In this document: piece after piece, positions 1 through 9,331 of the stretch
How the letters are laid out: each line of letters starts with the position of its first letter
How positions within the stretch are numbered: the first letter of the stretch is position 1
Source: SCUB01 sp041918675
GTDB lineage: Bacteria > Pseudomonadota > Alphaproteobacteria > Rhizobiales > Xanthobacteraceae
DNA length: 64,000 nucleotides
Direction: 5' to 3'
Assembly: GCA_041918675.1 (NCBI GenBank)
Contig: JAYRVF010000014.1
Coordinates: 640,213 to 704,212, forward strand
Notes under the pieces: model-generated
Seen by the model: the letters and a program-made list of their open reading frames with translations, nothing else
Database searches by the model: none
What the model was told of the DNA's origin: nothing
Position numbers and translations under genes: made by a program

Positions 1-1377
1 CGCAAATACGCGCCGGTCTCCGAGCGCATCAGGCATTATCGCGAATTCGTCGTGCCGCTGTCGGAGAAGGACGTCCGCGATCAGGCCGCGCGCTGCATGA
101 ATTGCGGCATTCCGTTCTGTCACACCGGCTGTCCCGTCAACAACCAGATCCCGGACTGGAACGACCTCGTCTATGCCGGCGATTGGGAAACCGCCGCGCG
201 CAATCTGCACTCGACCAACAACTTCCCCGAATTCACCGGCCGCGTCTGTCCGGCGCCGTGCGAGGCCGCCTGCACGCTCAACATCAACGACGCGCCGGTG
301 ACGATCAAGACCGTCGAATGCACGATCGTGGACCGCGCCTGGGAAAACGGCTGGCTCGCGCCGCGGCCGCCCGCGACCAGGACGGGAAAGAAGATCGCCG
401 TCATCGGCTCGGGCCCGGCGGGCCTTGCCTGCGCCCAGCAACTCGCCCGCGCCGGCCACGAGGTTCATGTCCACGAAAAGCACGCCAAGGCCGGCGGCCT
501 TCTGCGTTACGGCATTCCCGACTTCAAGATGGAGAAGCATCTCATCGACCGCCGCGTCGCGCAGATGCAGGCCGAGGGGGTGACGTTCCATTACGGCGCC
601 AATGTCGGCGTCAATGTCGATCCGGCCACGCTGGTGGCCGCGCATGACGCGGTGGTGCTGGCCGGCGGCGCCGAGGCGCCGCGCGATCTGCCGATCCCCG
701 GCCGTGACCTCGCCGGCGTTCATTTCGCGATGGACTTTCTGCCGCAGCAGAACCGCCGCGTCGGCAACGAGCCGCTCGGCGGGGCGGCCGAGATTCTCGC
801 CACCGGCAAGGACGTCGTCGTCATCGGCGGCGGCGACACGGGCTCGGACTGCATCGGCACTTCGGTGCGCCATGGCGCGAAGTCGATCGTGCAGCTCGAG
901 ATCATGCCGCGCCCGCCCGAGCACGAGAACAAGATGACGACCTGGCCGAACTGGCCGCTCAAGCTGCGCACCTCGTCGAGCCATCAGGAAGGCGCGCGCC
1001 GCGAATTCGCGGTGGTGACGCAGCGCTTCGAGGGCGAGGGCGGCAAGGTGACGAAGCTGCATTGCGCGCGCGTCGACGACAAGATGCGGCCGATCGCGGG
1101 AACCGAATTCGAACTGCCGGCCGACCTGGTGCTGCTGGCGATGGGTTTCGTGCACCCCGTTCACGAGGGGCTGCTCAAGAAACTCGGCGTCGACCTCGAT
1201 CCGCGCGGCAACGTCCAGGCCGATGTCGAGAACTACCGCACCTCGATCGACAAGGTGTTCGCGGCCGGCGACATGCGCCGCGGCCAGTCGCTGGTGGTCT
1301 GGGCCATTCGCGAGGGACGCCAGGCGGCCCGCGCGGTCGACGAGTTCCTGATGGGATCGTCGGCCCTGCCGCGATAG
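1..1377 (+). CDS. gltD: Glutamate synthase (NADPH) small subunit, 5' truncated by window edge
   Basis: The reading frame is open from base 1, so the true start lies left of the window; residues before the first possible GTG (position 52) still match the family (RKYAPVSERIRHYREF). The beta subunit feeds electrons from NADPH through FAD to the large GOGAT subunit in ammonium assimilation. Visible are the N-terminal cysteine cluster CMNCGIPFCHTGC that binds 4Fe-4S, the FAD dinucleotide fold GSGPAGLACA, a second Rossmann motif VIGGGDTGSDC for NADPH, and the C-terminal FAD-contact segment VFAAGDMRRGQSLVVWA. At least 458 residues are present, close to the usual 470-490. The stop TAG is the first three bases of an intergenic repeat. 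gltB is expected to lie upstream, outside the window. Confidence 0.96.
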   Translation, partial: RKYAPVSERIRHYREFVVPLSEKDVRDQAARCMNCGIPFCHTGCPVNNQIPDWNDLVYAGDWETAARNLHSTNNFPEFTGRVCPAPCEAACTLNINDAPVTIKTVECTIVDRAWENGWLAPRPPATRTGKKIAVIGSGPAGLACAQQLARAGHEVHVHEKHAKAGGLLRYGIPDFKMEKHLIDRRVAQMQAEGVTFHYGANVGVNVDPATLVAAHDAVVLAGGAEAPRDLPIPGRDLAGVHFAMDFLPQQNRRVGNEPLGGAAEILATGKDVVVIGGGDTGSDCIGTSVRHGAKSIVQLEIMPRPPEHENKMTTWPNWPLKLRTSSSHQEGARREFAVVTQRFEGEGGKVTKLHCARVDDKMRPIAGTEFELPADLVLLAMGFVHPVHEGLLKKLGVDLDPRGNVQADVENYRTSIDKVFAAGDMRRGQSLVVWAIREGRQAARAVDEFLMGSSALPR

Positions 1378-1488
1378 AGCAAACCCCGCAAAAGTGGAAA
1401 CCACTTTCGCGATCAGGATTTGCTCAAGGCTGTAGATCCGGAGCATTTCATTTCGGCCGAGCGATTCCATCTCGCCGGGAAATACTCG
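1375..1488 (+). repeat. RIME-like two-hairpin intergenic repeat, copy A
   Basis: The element begins TAGAGCAAA and folds as two successive imperfect palindromes. The first, 1377-1425, pairs GAGCAAA..CCGC with GCG..GGATTTGCTC; the second, about 1440-1487, pairs GGAGCATTTC with the GGAAATACTC end. Related copies lie at 35345, 40258 and 40462, and a half copy at 59772. The gltD stop codon is the TAG of this element. The architecture recalls the RIME elements described in Rhizobium; family identity is inferred, not tested. Bases 1489-1579 hold nothing recognisable. Confidence 0.8.
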
Positions 1489-1579
1489 CGCAAATCATCC
1501 GGTTGTCTTGCCTGCCGCTTGAGCGCGCGCGACGGCGCGGGCGGCATCACGCACGAGCGACGCCGTCGACAAGCCTGTC

Positions 1580-3229
1580 TCAGCGGGAAAAGAAACCGGG
1601 CGCGAGAGCCGATGGACCGACCGGCGCCGGCGGTCGCGGCGGATTGTTGCCGCGCGCCCGGGGCGGCGACGGCGCCTGGCCGGGAAACGGCGCGAGCTGC
1701 GGCCCGGAAGGTGGTCCGAGGATCGTTCCGGGAACCCCGCGCGCGCCCGCCTTCGCGCCGGCCGGCGTTTCCGCCCTTGATGGCGGCTGCGGCGCGGCCG
1801 GCACACGCGCCGGCTCGCTTTCGGGAAGCGACACGGTCGCCGGCGCGATCTCCGCGCCGACATTGCGACGCGGCCAGACGAAATCATCCGCGCGGCCGGC
1901 CGGCGGCGTCAACGGCTCGCCCTTGACCAAGGTCCGCGCCGCGAGCGCGTCGACCCCCGCCGGACGCGATCCCATGCCGCCGAGGAGTTCATCGGCGCCG
2001 ACGGTGGACGCGACGAGCGGCACGATCGGACCGGCGATCGGCCTCGGCGCGGGACCGCCCGGACGCGCGGTGCCATCGGGCGTTCCCGGCTCGCTCGGCA
2101 GGGCGACCGGCGCGATCCGCGTCGCCAGCAGGCGACGAATCTCGCGTTCGGCGAAATGGGCGAGCTTGCGGGCGCCGGCCTTGGTGAAATAAACGCCGTC
2201 CGGCGAGCGCAGGCGGCGAATCTGGCCCTCGAAATCCGGGCCCTGATTGAGGAACCGCCCGGCCTCGTCGACGAACCCGTCCCAGACATCGACATAGGTG
2301 ATGCCGGCCCGGCTGGCGTGATCGCGATAGAGAGCGTCGAGGAAGAGCATGTCCGTGGTCGATCGCGCGCCGCGCACCGGCGGCAATCCGACCCAGAGCA
2401 CCGGCACGCCCTTCGCCTTGGCGGCGGCGATCATCTCGGCGATCTTGCGGCCGTAGAGCTCGATCCATTTCTCGCTGCGATATTCGTGGACGCCGCCGGC
2501 GCCGCCACCGCGCTCCTGCGCGACGATCGAGGCTGGCGGCTCCTCGTTGCCCGCCTCGTCATCCGGCTGCGGGACGCCGCCCCAATCGGACGCGCCCTCG
2601 CCTTGCGTCTCACCGCCCAGCTTCTTTCTCTTCGCCGGTTCCTGCTTGCCCTCGGACGTCTTGGCGTCCGGCTTCTCGGCCACCGGCTCGCGGATTTCCA
2701 TGCGATCGTTCAGGCCGAGCATGATGACGACGAAGCTCGGATTCTCGGCGGCGAGAATTTCGCGCGCGGCGGCCGGCCAGTCCGCGGGCGCGCCCTTCGG
2801 CTGATAGCGGATGAGGCCGGAGACGGTGCGATGCTTGCGCACCACGCCGATTTCCGGCGTTTCGGCGAACGCATCCTCCAGGCCATAGGCGAGCCAGTCC
2901 GCCATGGAATCGCCGAGCACGAGGATCGTTTTTTCCGGCGCGGTCTCGGACTTCTTGGGCGGCGGAGCGCGCGAAAAGTCAGCCGGACGCTGGACCGGAC
3001 GCGGCTCGAGGAAATTGTCGAACGGATTGAGGCCGCGATTTTGCGGAACTGGGGCGGATGGACGGCCCCAACCGAACAGGAATTGCGCGGCGGCCGGCGT
3101 CGCAACGCCGATGGCGATCAGCGCGGCCAGCATCCCGACCGCGCGCGCGATGCGCGAACGCCACGGGCCGGGCGAAGGCAGGCAGGCTCGCCAATGCGAG
3201 CGAAGTCGATGGAACCGTCGTGCCGACAT
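1580..3229 (-). CDS. DUF459 / SGNH-hydrolase-like exported protein
   Basis: 549 residues. An N-terminal hydrophobic segment (about 30-48, ending ATPAAAQ) looks like a signal peptide, so the protein should act in the periplasm. The SGNH-like core runs from about 100 to 365: block I VLGDSMADW (Ser about 108), block III MLGLNDR (about 170-176) and block V SPDGVYFTKAGARKLAHF (about 342-358). A charged insertion (about 183-245) and a long Pro/Ala-rich C-terminal tail (370-549) flank the core. In SGNH hydrolases block V is Asp-x-x-His; here Tyr347 occupies the His position, so hydrolytic activity is uncertain. DUF459 proteins are common in Hyphomicrobiales near envelope-polysaccharide genes, which fits the neighbours mltB and galU. 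The gene converges on gltD. Confidence 0.85.
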   Translation of the reverse strand: MSARRFHRLRSHWRACLPSPGPWRSRIARAVGMLAALIAIGVATPAAAQFLFGWGRPSAPVPQNRGLNPFDNFLEPRPVQRPADFSRAPPPKKSETAPEKTILVLGDSMADWLAYGLEDAFAETPEIGVVRKHRTVSGLIRYQPKGAPADWPAAAREILAAENPSFVVIMLGLNDRMEIREPVAEKPDAKTSEGKQEPAKRKKLGGETQGEGASDWGGVPQPDDEAGNEEPPASIVAQERGGGAGGVHEYRSEKWIELYGRKIAEMIAAAKAKGVPVLWVGLPPVRGARSTTDMLFLDALYRDHASRAGITYVDVWDGFVDEAGRFLNQGPDFEGQIRRLRSPDGVYFTKAGARKLAHFAEREIRRLLATRIAPVALPSEPGTPDGTARPGGPAPRPIAGPIVPLVASTVGADELLGGMGSRPAGVDALAARTLVKGEPLTPPAGRADDFVWPRRNVGAEIAPATVSLPESEPARVPAAPQPPSRAETPAGAKAGARGVPGTILGPPSGPQLAPFPGQAPSPPRARGNNPPRPPAPVGPSALAPGFFSR

Positions 3230-3372
3230 GCGGTCTTTCCGGCCGTGATACGCCGCGCCGCCTCACTGGTCCGATCGGGCATCGCGGGGAATCCGATCGG
3301 CTCATAAAAGGGGTTCGGGCCGACCGGTCAAGTCTCACGCAATCATGTCAACTTGTGGGTTCGGCCGGCGGC

Positions 3373-4734
3373 CTATCGGCCGCGCAGGCGCTCCAGGACG
3401 CTTGCCGAGGCAAAGCCGTCCGCCGGCAGCCCCGCCGCCGATTGGAAATGGCGCAGCGCCTCCACGGTCTTTCCGCCGAGGCGCCCGTCCGGCTCGCCCT
3501 GGTAGTAGCCGCGCGTCGCCAAAATCTGTTGCAATTCAAGGCGTTCCGTGCGCGACAGCACACGCTCGTGGCGCGGCCAGGCTTGCACCAGCGGCCCACT
3601 GCCGCGCAGCCGGTCGGCGAAATGGCCGATGGCGAGCGCATAGGCATCGGCCGGGTTGTAACGCAGGATCGCCCTGAAATTCGGCAACATCAGAAACGCG
3701 GGCCCCCGCGCGCCGGCCGGCGCCAGCAAATAAGCGGTGTCGCTCTGGCGCGGGAAATCTCGTCCGCCCACGCGGCGAATGCCGAGGCCTTGCCATTGCG
3801 CGATCGTCAACTGCCGCGCGCGGTTCGCCTGCATGTAGTTGAAGCCCGCCGGCACCTCGACCTCGTAGCCCCATGTCTGCCCGGCACGCCAGCCGTCTTT
3901 CTTCAGATTGTTGGCGGTCGAGGCGACGAGATCGGGCACCGAGGAGACGACATCGCGCCGTCCGTCGCCGTCGAAGTCGACGGCGAAGCGCTTGAACGAG
4001 GTCGGCATGAATTGCGTCGGCCCGAACGCGCCGGCCCAGGACCCGCGCAACTGATCCGGCCGCAGATCGCCGCGATGCAGGATTTCGAGCGCGGACAGAA
4101 ACTCGTCGCGGAAATAGGCCTGGCGGCGACCGACGCAGGCGAGCGTCGCCGTCGACCGCAACACGTCGCGATCGCCGATCAGCGCCGAATATTTCGACTC
4201 GATGCCCCAGATCGCCGCGATCACATAACGATCGACGCCATAGGTCTTTTCGACGGCGTCGAAGGTCCGACGGTGCGTCTCCAGGATCTCGCGGCCCTTC
4301 TGAATGCGCGCATCGCTGACCAGGAGATCGAGATAGTCCCAGATCGCCTTGGTAAATTCCGGCTGCGCGTCCATGAAATCCATGATGCGCAGGTCGGGCG
4401 AAAGATCGGCGGTGAAGCGCGCGAAGCTCTCGCGCGAGATCCGCCGCCGGGCGGCTTCCGGCCACATCCCGGCGATGCATTGATCGAAATTCTCGGCCGC
4501 CTCGCGGATGGCGGCGGCCGTCATCAGAGGATGACCCGAGGCGCCGTCCTCACCGGTCCAGGATTTGGCGGAAGACGCCGGCGGCGAGATCGATCCCGTG
4601 ATCGAACCGGGCAGAATGATCGGGCCCGCCCCGGCCGACGATTGCGCGCCGGCCGGCGTGGCGGCGAGCGTCGCCGCGAACATCCATGCGCCCGCGCCGA
4701 TGGCGCGCCAACCCGCCGTGATTCGTGACTTCAT
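3373..4734 (-). CDS. Lytic murein transglycosylase (MltB type) with peptidoglycan-binding domain
   Basis: 453 residues with a signal peptide (about 1-30, cleavage after AGA). The SLT_2 transglycosylase domain (about 75-375) contains IWGIESKYSA, whose Glu (about 179) is the catalytic acid, followed by GSWAGAFGPTQFMPTSF, which lines the muramic-acid site. The C-terminal 50 residues (LQQILATRGYYQGEPDG onward) are a PG_binding_1 repeat. The enzyme cleaves the MurNAc-GlcNAc bond with formation of the 1,6-anhydro product in the periplasm. No lipobox is visible, so unlike E. coli MltB it is probably a soluble periplasmic form. It lies head-to-head with galU across about 280 bp (4735-5014) in which no gene is seen. 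Confidence 0.92.
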   Translation of the reverse strand: MKSRITAGWRAIGAGAWMFAATLAATPAGAQSSAGAGPIILPGSITGSISPPASSAKSWTGEDGASGHPLMTAAAIREAAENFDQCIAGMWPEAARRRISRESFARFTADLSPDLRIMDFMDAQPEFTKAIWDYLDLLVSDARIQKGREILETHRRTFDAVEKTYGVDRYVIAAIWGIESKYSALIGDRDVLRSTATLACVGRRQAYFRDEFLSALEILHRGDLRPDQLRGSWAGAFGPTQFMPTSFKRFAVDFDGDGRRDVVSSVPDLVASTANNLKKDGWRAGQTWGYEVEVPAGFNYMQANRARQLTIAQWQGLGIRRVGGRDFPRQSDTAYLLAPAGARGPAFLMLPNFRAILRYNPADAYALAIGHFADRLRGSGPLVQAWPRHERVLSRTERLELQQILATRGYYQGEPDGRLGGKTVEALRHFQSAAGLPADGFASASVLERLRGR

Positions 4735-5014
4735 CGCCTCGTCCCTCGATCGGCACCCCGCCTACCCGGATATGACGCCCTCCGCCGGTTTCCATTTGCT
4801 TAACGATCCCACATTTTCGCCGCCGGTCCAGCGCGACGAAGCGTCCCGGCAGATCGCCGTTGCGCCACCGCCGTGTTTGGTCTTAGGTCGCGTTCGGCCG
4901 CCCCGGTTCGGACAAACTTCGTCTTCATGTGGATCGGCCCCCGCGTATCGCGTGCGCGTTATCCGTTCCGCTCATCCCCGTTGATCCCTTGATCCCACGC
5001 TCCGAAGAATTCCG

Positions 5015-5902
5015 ATGAAGATTCGCAAAGCCGTCTTTCCGGTCGCCGGCCTCGGCACCCGCTTCCTTCCCGCCACCAAGGCGATGCCGAAGGAGATGCT
5101 CACCGTGGTCGACCGCCCGCTGATCCAGCACGTCGTCGACGAGGCGCGCGAGGCGGGCATCGAGCATTTCGTCTTCGTCACCGGCCGCAACAAGGGCGTC
5201 ATCGAGGATCATTTCGACCGCCAATTCGAGCTCGAGGAGACGCTGCGCCAACGCGGCAAGAAGGCGGAGATCGAACTTCTGGAGCGGGATCAGCCCGCCG
5301 GCGGCGCGACCAGCTTCACGCGCCAGCAATCGCCGCTCGGCCTCGGCCACGCGGTGTGGTGCGCCCGCGACGTGATCGGCAAGGAGCCCTTCGCCGTGCT
5401 GTTGCCCGACGTGCTGGTCAAGAACAGGCCGGGCTGCCTCAAGCAGATGGTCGAAGCCGCGGGCGGGCTCGACAAGCGCGCCAATATTCTCGCGGTCGAG
5501 GAAGTGCCGGCCGAATCCGTGCACATGTACGGCATCGTCGGCATCGGCAAGCGCGCCGGCCGGAGCTTCGAGATCAACGGCATGATCGAGAAGCCGTCGC
5601 GCGAGAAGGCGCCCTCCAATCTCAGCATCACCGGCCGCTACATCCTGCAGCCGGAAATCTTCGACGTTCTCGCCGACCAGGAGCATGGCGCGGGCGGCGA
5701 GATCCAACTCACCGACGCGATGATCAGGCTGGCGAAGACGCAACCCTTCTTCGGCCTGCAATTCGAGGGCCGCAGCTTCGATTGCGGCTCCAAGCCCGGC
5801 TTTCTTGCCGCCAATATCGCCTACGGCATGGACCGCGCCGATCTCGCCCCCATCCTGCGCGAGGAGATGGCGCTCTACTTCAAGGGCAAGAAGGAAAAGT
5901 AG
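5015..5902 (+). CDS. galU: UTP-glucose-1-phosphate uridylyltransferase
   Basis: 295 residues, full family length. The nucleotide-binding signature VFPVAGLGTRFLPATKAMPK sits at residues 6-25, and later family blocks include HAVWCARDVIGKEPFAVLLPD and GIGKRAGRSFEINGMIEKP. The enzyme makes UDP-glucose from glucose-1-phosphate and UTP in the cytoplasm, for exopolysaccharide, lipopolysaccharide cores and trehalose. The ATG at 5015 is followed directly by the conserved MKIRKAVFPVAG. It converges with the outer-membrane barrel gene, leaving only 26 bases. Confidence 0.97.
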   Translation: MKIRKAVFPVAGLGTRFLPATKAMPKEMLTVVDRPLIQHVVDEAREAGIEHFVFVTGRNKGVIEDHFDRQFELEETLRQRGKKAEIELLERDQPAGGATSFTRQQSPLGLGHAVWCARDVIGKEPFAVLLPDVLVKNRPGCLKQMVEAAGGLDKRANILAVEEVPAESVHMYGIVGIGKRAGRSFEINGMIEKPSREKAPSNLSITGRYILQPEIFDVLADQEHGAGGEIQLTDAMIRLAKTQPFFGLQFEGRSFDCGSKPGFLAANIAYGMDRADLAPILREEMALYFKGKKEK

Positions 5903-5928
5903 GCGAACCCGGCCTCGCCCGCGCGGCG

Positions 5929-7563
5929 CTATCGCTGCAAGCGCAGGCCGACGAGGAAGACGCTCGCGGTGTAGTCGGTGCCGGCGGCCGTCGATTTCAG
6001 CCACTCTTGCCGGAATTCGCCCTTGATCTGCATCGTGCGCGAGAGGTTGTAGACGAGCGCCGTGGTCAGGCCGTAGCGCTGGTCGTCGCGCGCCATGCCC
6101 TCGTAATGCGAGGTGCCGTAGGACAATTTGGCGCTCGCCGTCAGCCAGCGGCGGAGCGAGTGGTCGACCTGCAGCGCGTAGTCGCGGCTGATCGTGCCCG
6201 AAACACCGGCAACCGTCGTCTCGTCGAGCGAGGATTTCGCGGTCAACGTGAATTTCGTCAGCGGCGTCGCCGTCCATACCAGCGAGGCGCTGGTCATCAA
6301 CCCGTTGAGCGGAGACAGCCGCGTGTCGGCGTAGCCGCGATGGCCGTAGCCGAGCGATACCTCGCCGGTCAGGAGCCGCGACAGTTCGAATGTCGAACCG
6401 ACCCGGGCGGTGGTGCCCCAGGAGTCGCGGAAATAGCCCGCGCGGTCGGCGGCGACATCGTGCACGCGCCGGTCGAGATTGATCTCGACGAAGGGCTTGA
6501 CCCCGGGCTTGGCCTCGTAGGCCGCGCGCGCCGTCAGCGCGTATTGATCGTAGTTGCGATCGATGTTCGACGCCGTGGTGCCGTCGGTCAGGTGCGATTG
6601 CTCGAACGCGGTGCGGTCGAGGCCGCCGCCGACCGACACCTCCAGACGATTGAAGCGTTGCGTCACGCCGAGCGATTGGCCGAGCGTGCCGAAGACGGGA
6701 TAGCGCGCGAGATTGGCGGAGATGTTGGGGCTGCCCGGATTATCGGTGCCGAGACGCAGGCGGGTTTCGAGATCGATCTGGGTGTCGCGGGTAACGTCGA
6801 TCCGGCCGACGAGCTTGCCGGTGAAATCGGGACGATCGATCGAGACCGGCGATTGCGCCACGCCATTGTCGGGCGGGGACGGATACATGGTGTAGCTGCC
6901 GCGCAGATCGGCGGTGAGCGAATGCCGCGACCAGTTCGAGGCCATGGTGAGCTCGGGCGCGAGCACGTAGTAGGTCGCGCCCTTGCCGCCGGGCGAGCGC
7001 GCCGGATTGGTGTCGTAGGCGGCCGACAGTTCGATCGCCGGCTTGAACAGGAGGCTTCCGGCGTAAAAACCGACCGCGGCGAAGGGGTCCTCATCCACCT
7101 TGAGCCGCCGGCGGGGCGGCTGGCCGGCGGCGGTTCCGGCGACCGCGGCGGCGACGCGCTCGCGATTGGCCGACGCCGATGGGCGCGCGGGACTGACGGG
7201 CAAGCCCGCGCGCGACGCGCCGGCACCCTTCCTTGGCTTCTGTCGCTTGCGATTGAGCGAATCAAAGCCGCTCTCGCCCGCGCCGGACGCGGCGGCGAAG
7301 GAAGCCTCGTCCGCACGCATCAGACGGGTCGGATCGGAATTGAGGTCGCCGTTGAGCGGCCGCGATCCGTTCGGTCCGGGAATCCTTTCGGCCGACGGCC
7401 GCAGCAAGGCCGACGCGCCGTCCTGGGCCCGGCTTCCGCCGCCGGCAAGGAGGGCCGCGCCGGCAAACGCCAGGCCCGAGGCAAGCGCGCGCCAGCACCG
7501 TCCGTTTCGCCCGCACGGGCGCGATGGACGGACGCGCGTGTCGCCGCCTTGCCGCACACTCAC
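5929..7563 (-). CDS. Outer-membrane beta-barrel protein, polysaccharide-associated type
   Basis: 544 residues from the GTG at 7563, which has GGGAG eight bases upstream; the frame stays open further upstream but no better start is seen. A signal peptide (hydrophobic LASGLAFAGAALLAGGG followed by SRAQ) precedes a low-complexity linker, and from about residue 170 to the end alternating strands with aromatic girdles suggest a 16-20 strand barrel (ELSAAYDTNPARSPGG, DLRGSYTMYPSPP, LSYGTSHYEGMARDDQRYG). The family is found as a porin-like or adhesin-like barrel beside exopolysaccharide genes of Hyphomicrobiales. Neighbouring galU and kdsD support a surface-glycan role, but substrate and function are unknown. 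Confidence 0.75.
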   Translation of the reverse strand: MSVRQGGDTRVRPSRPCGRNGRCWRALASGLAFAGAALLAGGGSRAQDGASALLRPSAERIPGPNGSRPLNGDLNSDPTRLMRADEASFAAASGAGESGFDSLNRKRQKPRKGAGASRAGLPVSPARPSASANRERVAAAVAGTAAGQPPRRRLKVDEDPFAAVGFYAGSLLFKPAIELSAAYDTNPARSPGGKGATYYVLAPELTMASNWSRHSLTADLRGSYTMYPSPPDNGVAQSPVSIDRPDFTGKLVGRIDVTRDTQIDLETRLRLGTDNPGSPNISANLARYPVFGTLGQSLGVTQRFNRLEVSVGGGLDRTAFEQSHLTDGTTASNIDRNYDQYALTARAAYEAKPGVKPFVEINLDRRVHDVAADRAGYFRDSWGTTARVGSTFELSRLLTGEVSLGYGHRGYADTRLSPLNGLMTSASLVWTATPLTKFTLTAKSSLDETTVAGVSGTISRDYALQVDHSLRRWLTASAKLSYGTSHYEGMARDDQRYGLTTALVYNLSRTMQIKGEFRQEWLKSTAAGTDYTASVFLVGLRLQR

Positions 7564-7801
7564 TCGCGCCACTCCCGGTCCCGCCGCCAACGGCGGCAAA
7601 ATACGTTTTACTTCAAAGCCTTGGCAGGACGGATCGAGGGAGCGCCCGACCCGGCCTCGCGCCAAGTTTGGTTAACCGACTTAAAACAAACATGGTTAAC
7701 GGGCCGTTGAGACGCCTTGGCCGAGGTCGCGCCGCGCAGTTCGCCGTGCTATCAGTCCCGGGCATCGCCCGGCGGCCCGCCCGGAATGCCCGGACCCGAA
7801 C

Positions 7802-8824
7802 ATGGCGCCGTTGAAACCTCGACAGACCCAACCGACCACCCACGCGGCTGATCCGCGCCACGACGGCGCGATCCAGTCGGCGCTGCGCACGCTCGAGGTC
7901 GAGGCCACCGGCATCACCGCGCTCGCGCGGGCGCTGCGCGGCGACCTCGGACCGCATTTCACCACCGCCGTCGAACTCATGCACAAGGCGACGGGGCGCG
8001 TGATCGTCACCGGTCTCGGCAAATCCGGCCATGTCGGACGCAAGATGGCGGCCACGCTCGCCTCGACCGGCACGCCGTCCTTTTTCGTCCACGCCGCCGA
8101 GGCCAGCCACGGCGATCTCGGCATGATCACCACCGACGACGTCATCATGGCGCTGTCGTGGTCCGGCGAGACGGCCGAATTGAAGAACCTGATCGACTAT
8201 TCGCGCCGGTTCCGCATCGGGCTCGTCGCGGTGACGGCGCACGAGGAGTCCACGCTCGGCAAGGCCGCTGACGTCGTGCTCGTCCTGCCGAAGGCGCGCG
8301 AGGCCTGCCCGCACAATCTCGCCCCGACCACCTCCTCGCTGATGCAGCTCGCGCTCGGCGACGCGCTCGCCATCGCGCTGCTCGAATGCCGCGGCTTCAC
8401 CGCGCTCGACTTCCGCGCGCTGCATCCGGCCGGCAAGCTCGGCGCGATGCTCAAATTCGTCCGCGACCTGATGCACACCGGCGAGGCCATTCCGATCAAG
8501 CCGCTCGGCACGCCGATGTCGGACGCGCTGGTCGAGATGTCGACCAAGGGCTTCGGCTGCGTCGCGATCGTCGACGGAAAGGGTCGCCTTGCCGGCATCA
8601 TCACCGACGGCGACCTGCGCCGCCACATGCGCCCCGACCTGATGACCGCGAGCGTCGACGAGGTGATGACGCGGGGCGCCAAGACGATCGGGACGGGCAT
8701 GCTCGCGAGCGAGGCGCTCGAAATCCTGAACTCCTCGAAGATCACCGCGTTGATGGTGACGGAGGCGGGCCGGCCCGTCGGCATCGTCCACCTGCACGAT
8801 CTCCTGCGCGCCGGCGTCGCCTGA
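7802..8824 (+). CDS. kdsD: D-arabinose-5-phosphate isomerase (KpsF/GutQ family)
   Basis: 340 residues. An N-terminal SIS sugar-isomerase domain (about 45-180; TGLGKSGHVGRKMAATLAS, SWSGETAELKNLIDYS) is followed by two CBS domains (about 215-270 and 280-338). The enzyme interconverts ribulose-5-phosphate and arabinose-5-phosphate, the first step to Kdo for lipopolysaccharide. The 238 bases upstream contain two GGTTAAC words about 20 bp apart and an AT-rich stretch, so a promoter is likely there, but none is clear enough to call. The start ATG has only a weak ribosome-binding site. Confidence 0.93.
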   Translation: MAPLKPRQTQPTTHAADPRHDGAIQSALRTLEVEATGITALARALRGDLGPHFTTAVELMHKATGRVIVTGLGKSGHVGRKMAATLASTGTPSFFVHAAEASHGDLGMITTDDVIMALSWSGETAELKNLIDYSRRFRIGLVAVTAHEESTLGKAADVVLVLPKAREACPHNLAPTTSSLMQLALGDALAIALLECRGFTALDFRALHPAGKLGAMLKFVRDLMHTGEAIPIKPLGTPMSDALVEMSTKGFGCVAIVDGKGRLAGIITDGDLRRHMRPDLMTASVDEVMTRGAKTIGTGMLASEALEILNSSKITALMVTEAGRPVGIVHLHDLLRAGVA

Positions 8825-8872
8825 CGAAGAAGGCGCGCGTCGACCGCGCGGAGCGTTACCGGCGGATCACGA

Positions 8873-9319
8873 TCAGGCTTTTTCCACGGTCAGGCTGACG
8901 CCGTCGGCGCGCACCACCTTGACGCGGCTGCCGGCCGAACAATCCGGCCCCGACACGCGCCAGATCGTATCGTCGACCCGGATCGCGCCGTGGCCATCGG
9001 CGATGGGCTTTTCCAACGTGAAGACCTGGCCGACCAGCGCCAGCGCCCGCTGGTTGAGGAAGTTGGCGCCCTCCTCGCGCGCCCCGCCGCGCGCCATGCG
9101 CCGCCAGATCGGCACGGCCGCCGCCGAGAACAGCGCGAAGGCGAGAATCTGCGCCTGCCACGACCAGTCGACGAGGAAGCTGATCAACCCCACCAGAATA
9201 GCCGCTAGCCCGAGCCAGACCAGGAACATTCCCGGCGCGAGCAATTCGAGCGCGAGCAGCACAAGGCCGAGGATCAGCCAGTTCCACGGCCCGAGCCGCA
9301 GCGCGAGTTCCGCCAGCAT
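8873..9319 (-). CDS. NfeD-like membrane protein (short form)
   Basis: 148 residues. Two or three membrane helices at the N-terminus (LILGLVLLALELLAPGMFLVW, AAILVGLISFL, AQILAFALFSAAAVPIW) are followed by an OB-fold NfeD domain (about 85-145; ALVGQVFTLEKPIADGHGAI). Short NfeD proteins pair with SPFH proteins, and here the gene starts 12 bases after the qmcA stop on the same strand, so the two are very likely co-transcribed. The expected role is organisation of membrane microdomains or support of FtsH-type quality control; this is family knowledge, not shown by the sequence. Confidence 0.88.
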   Translation of the reverse strand: MLAELALRLGPWNWLILGLVLLALELLAPGMFLVWLGLAAILVGLISFLVDWSWQAQILAFALFSAAAVPIWRRMARGGAREEGANFLNQRALALVGQVFTLEKPIADGHGAIRVDDTIWRVSGPDCSAGSRVKVVRADGVSLTVEKA

Positions 9320-9331
9320 GCCCCGTCTCCT

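Noticed and set aside
7660..7705. CtrA-type site TTAA-N-TTAA upstream of kdsD
   Set aside because: The spacing between TTAA words is five bases, not the seven of the CtrA box.
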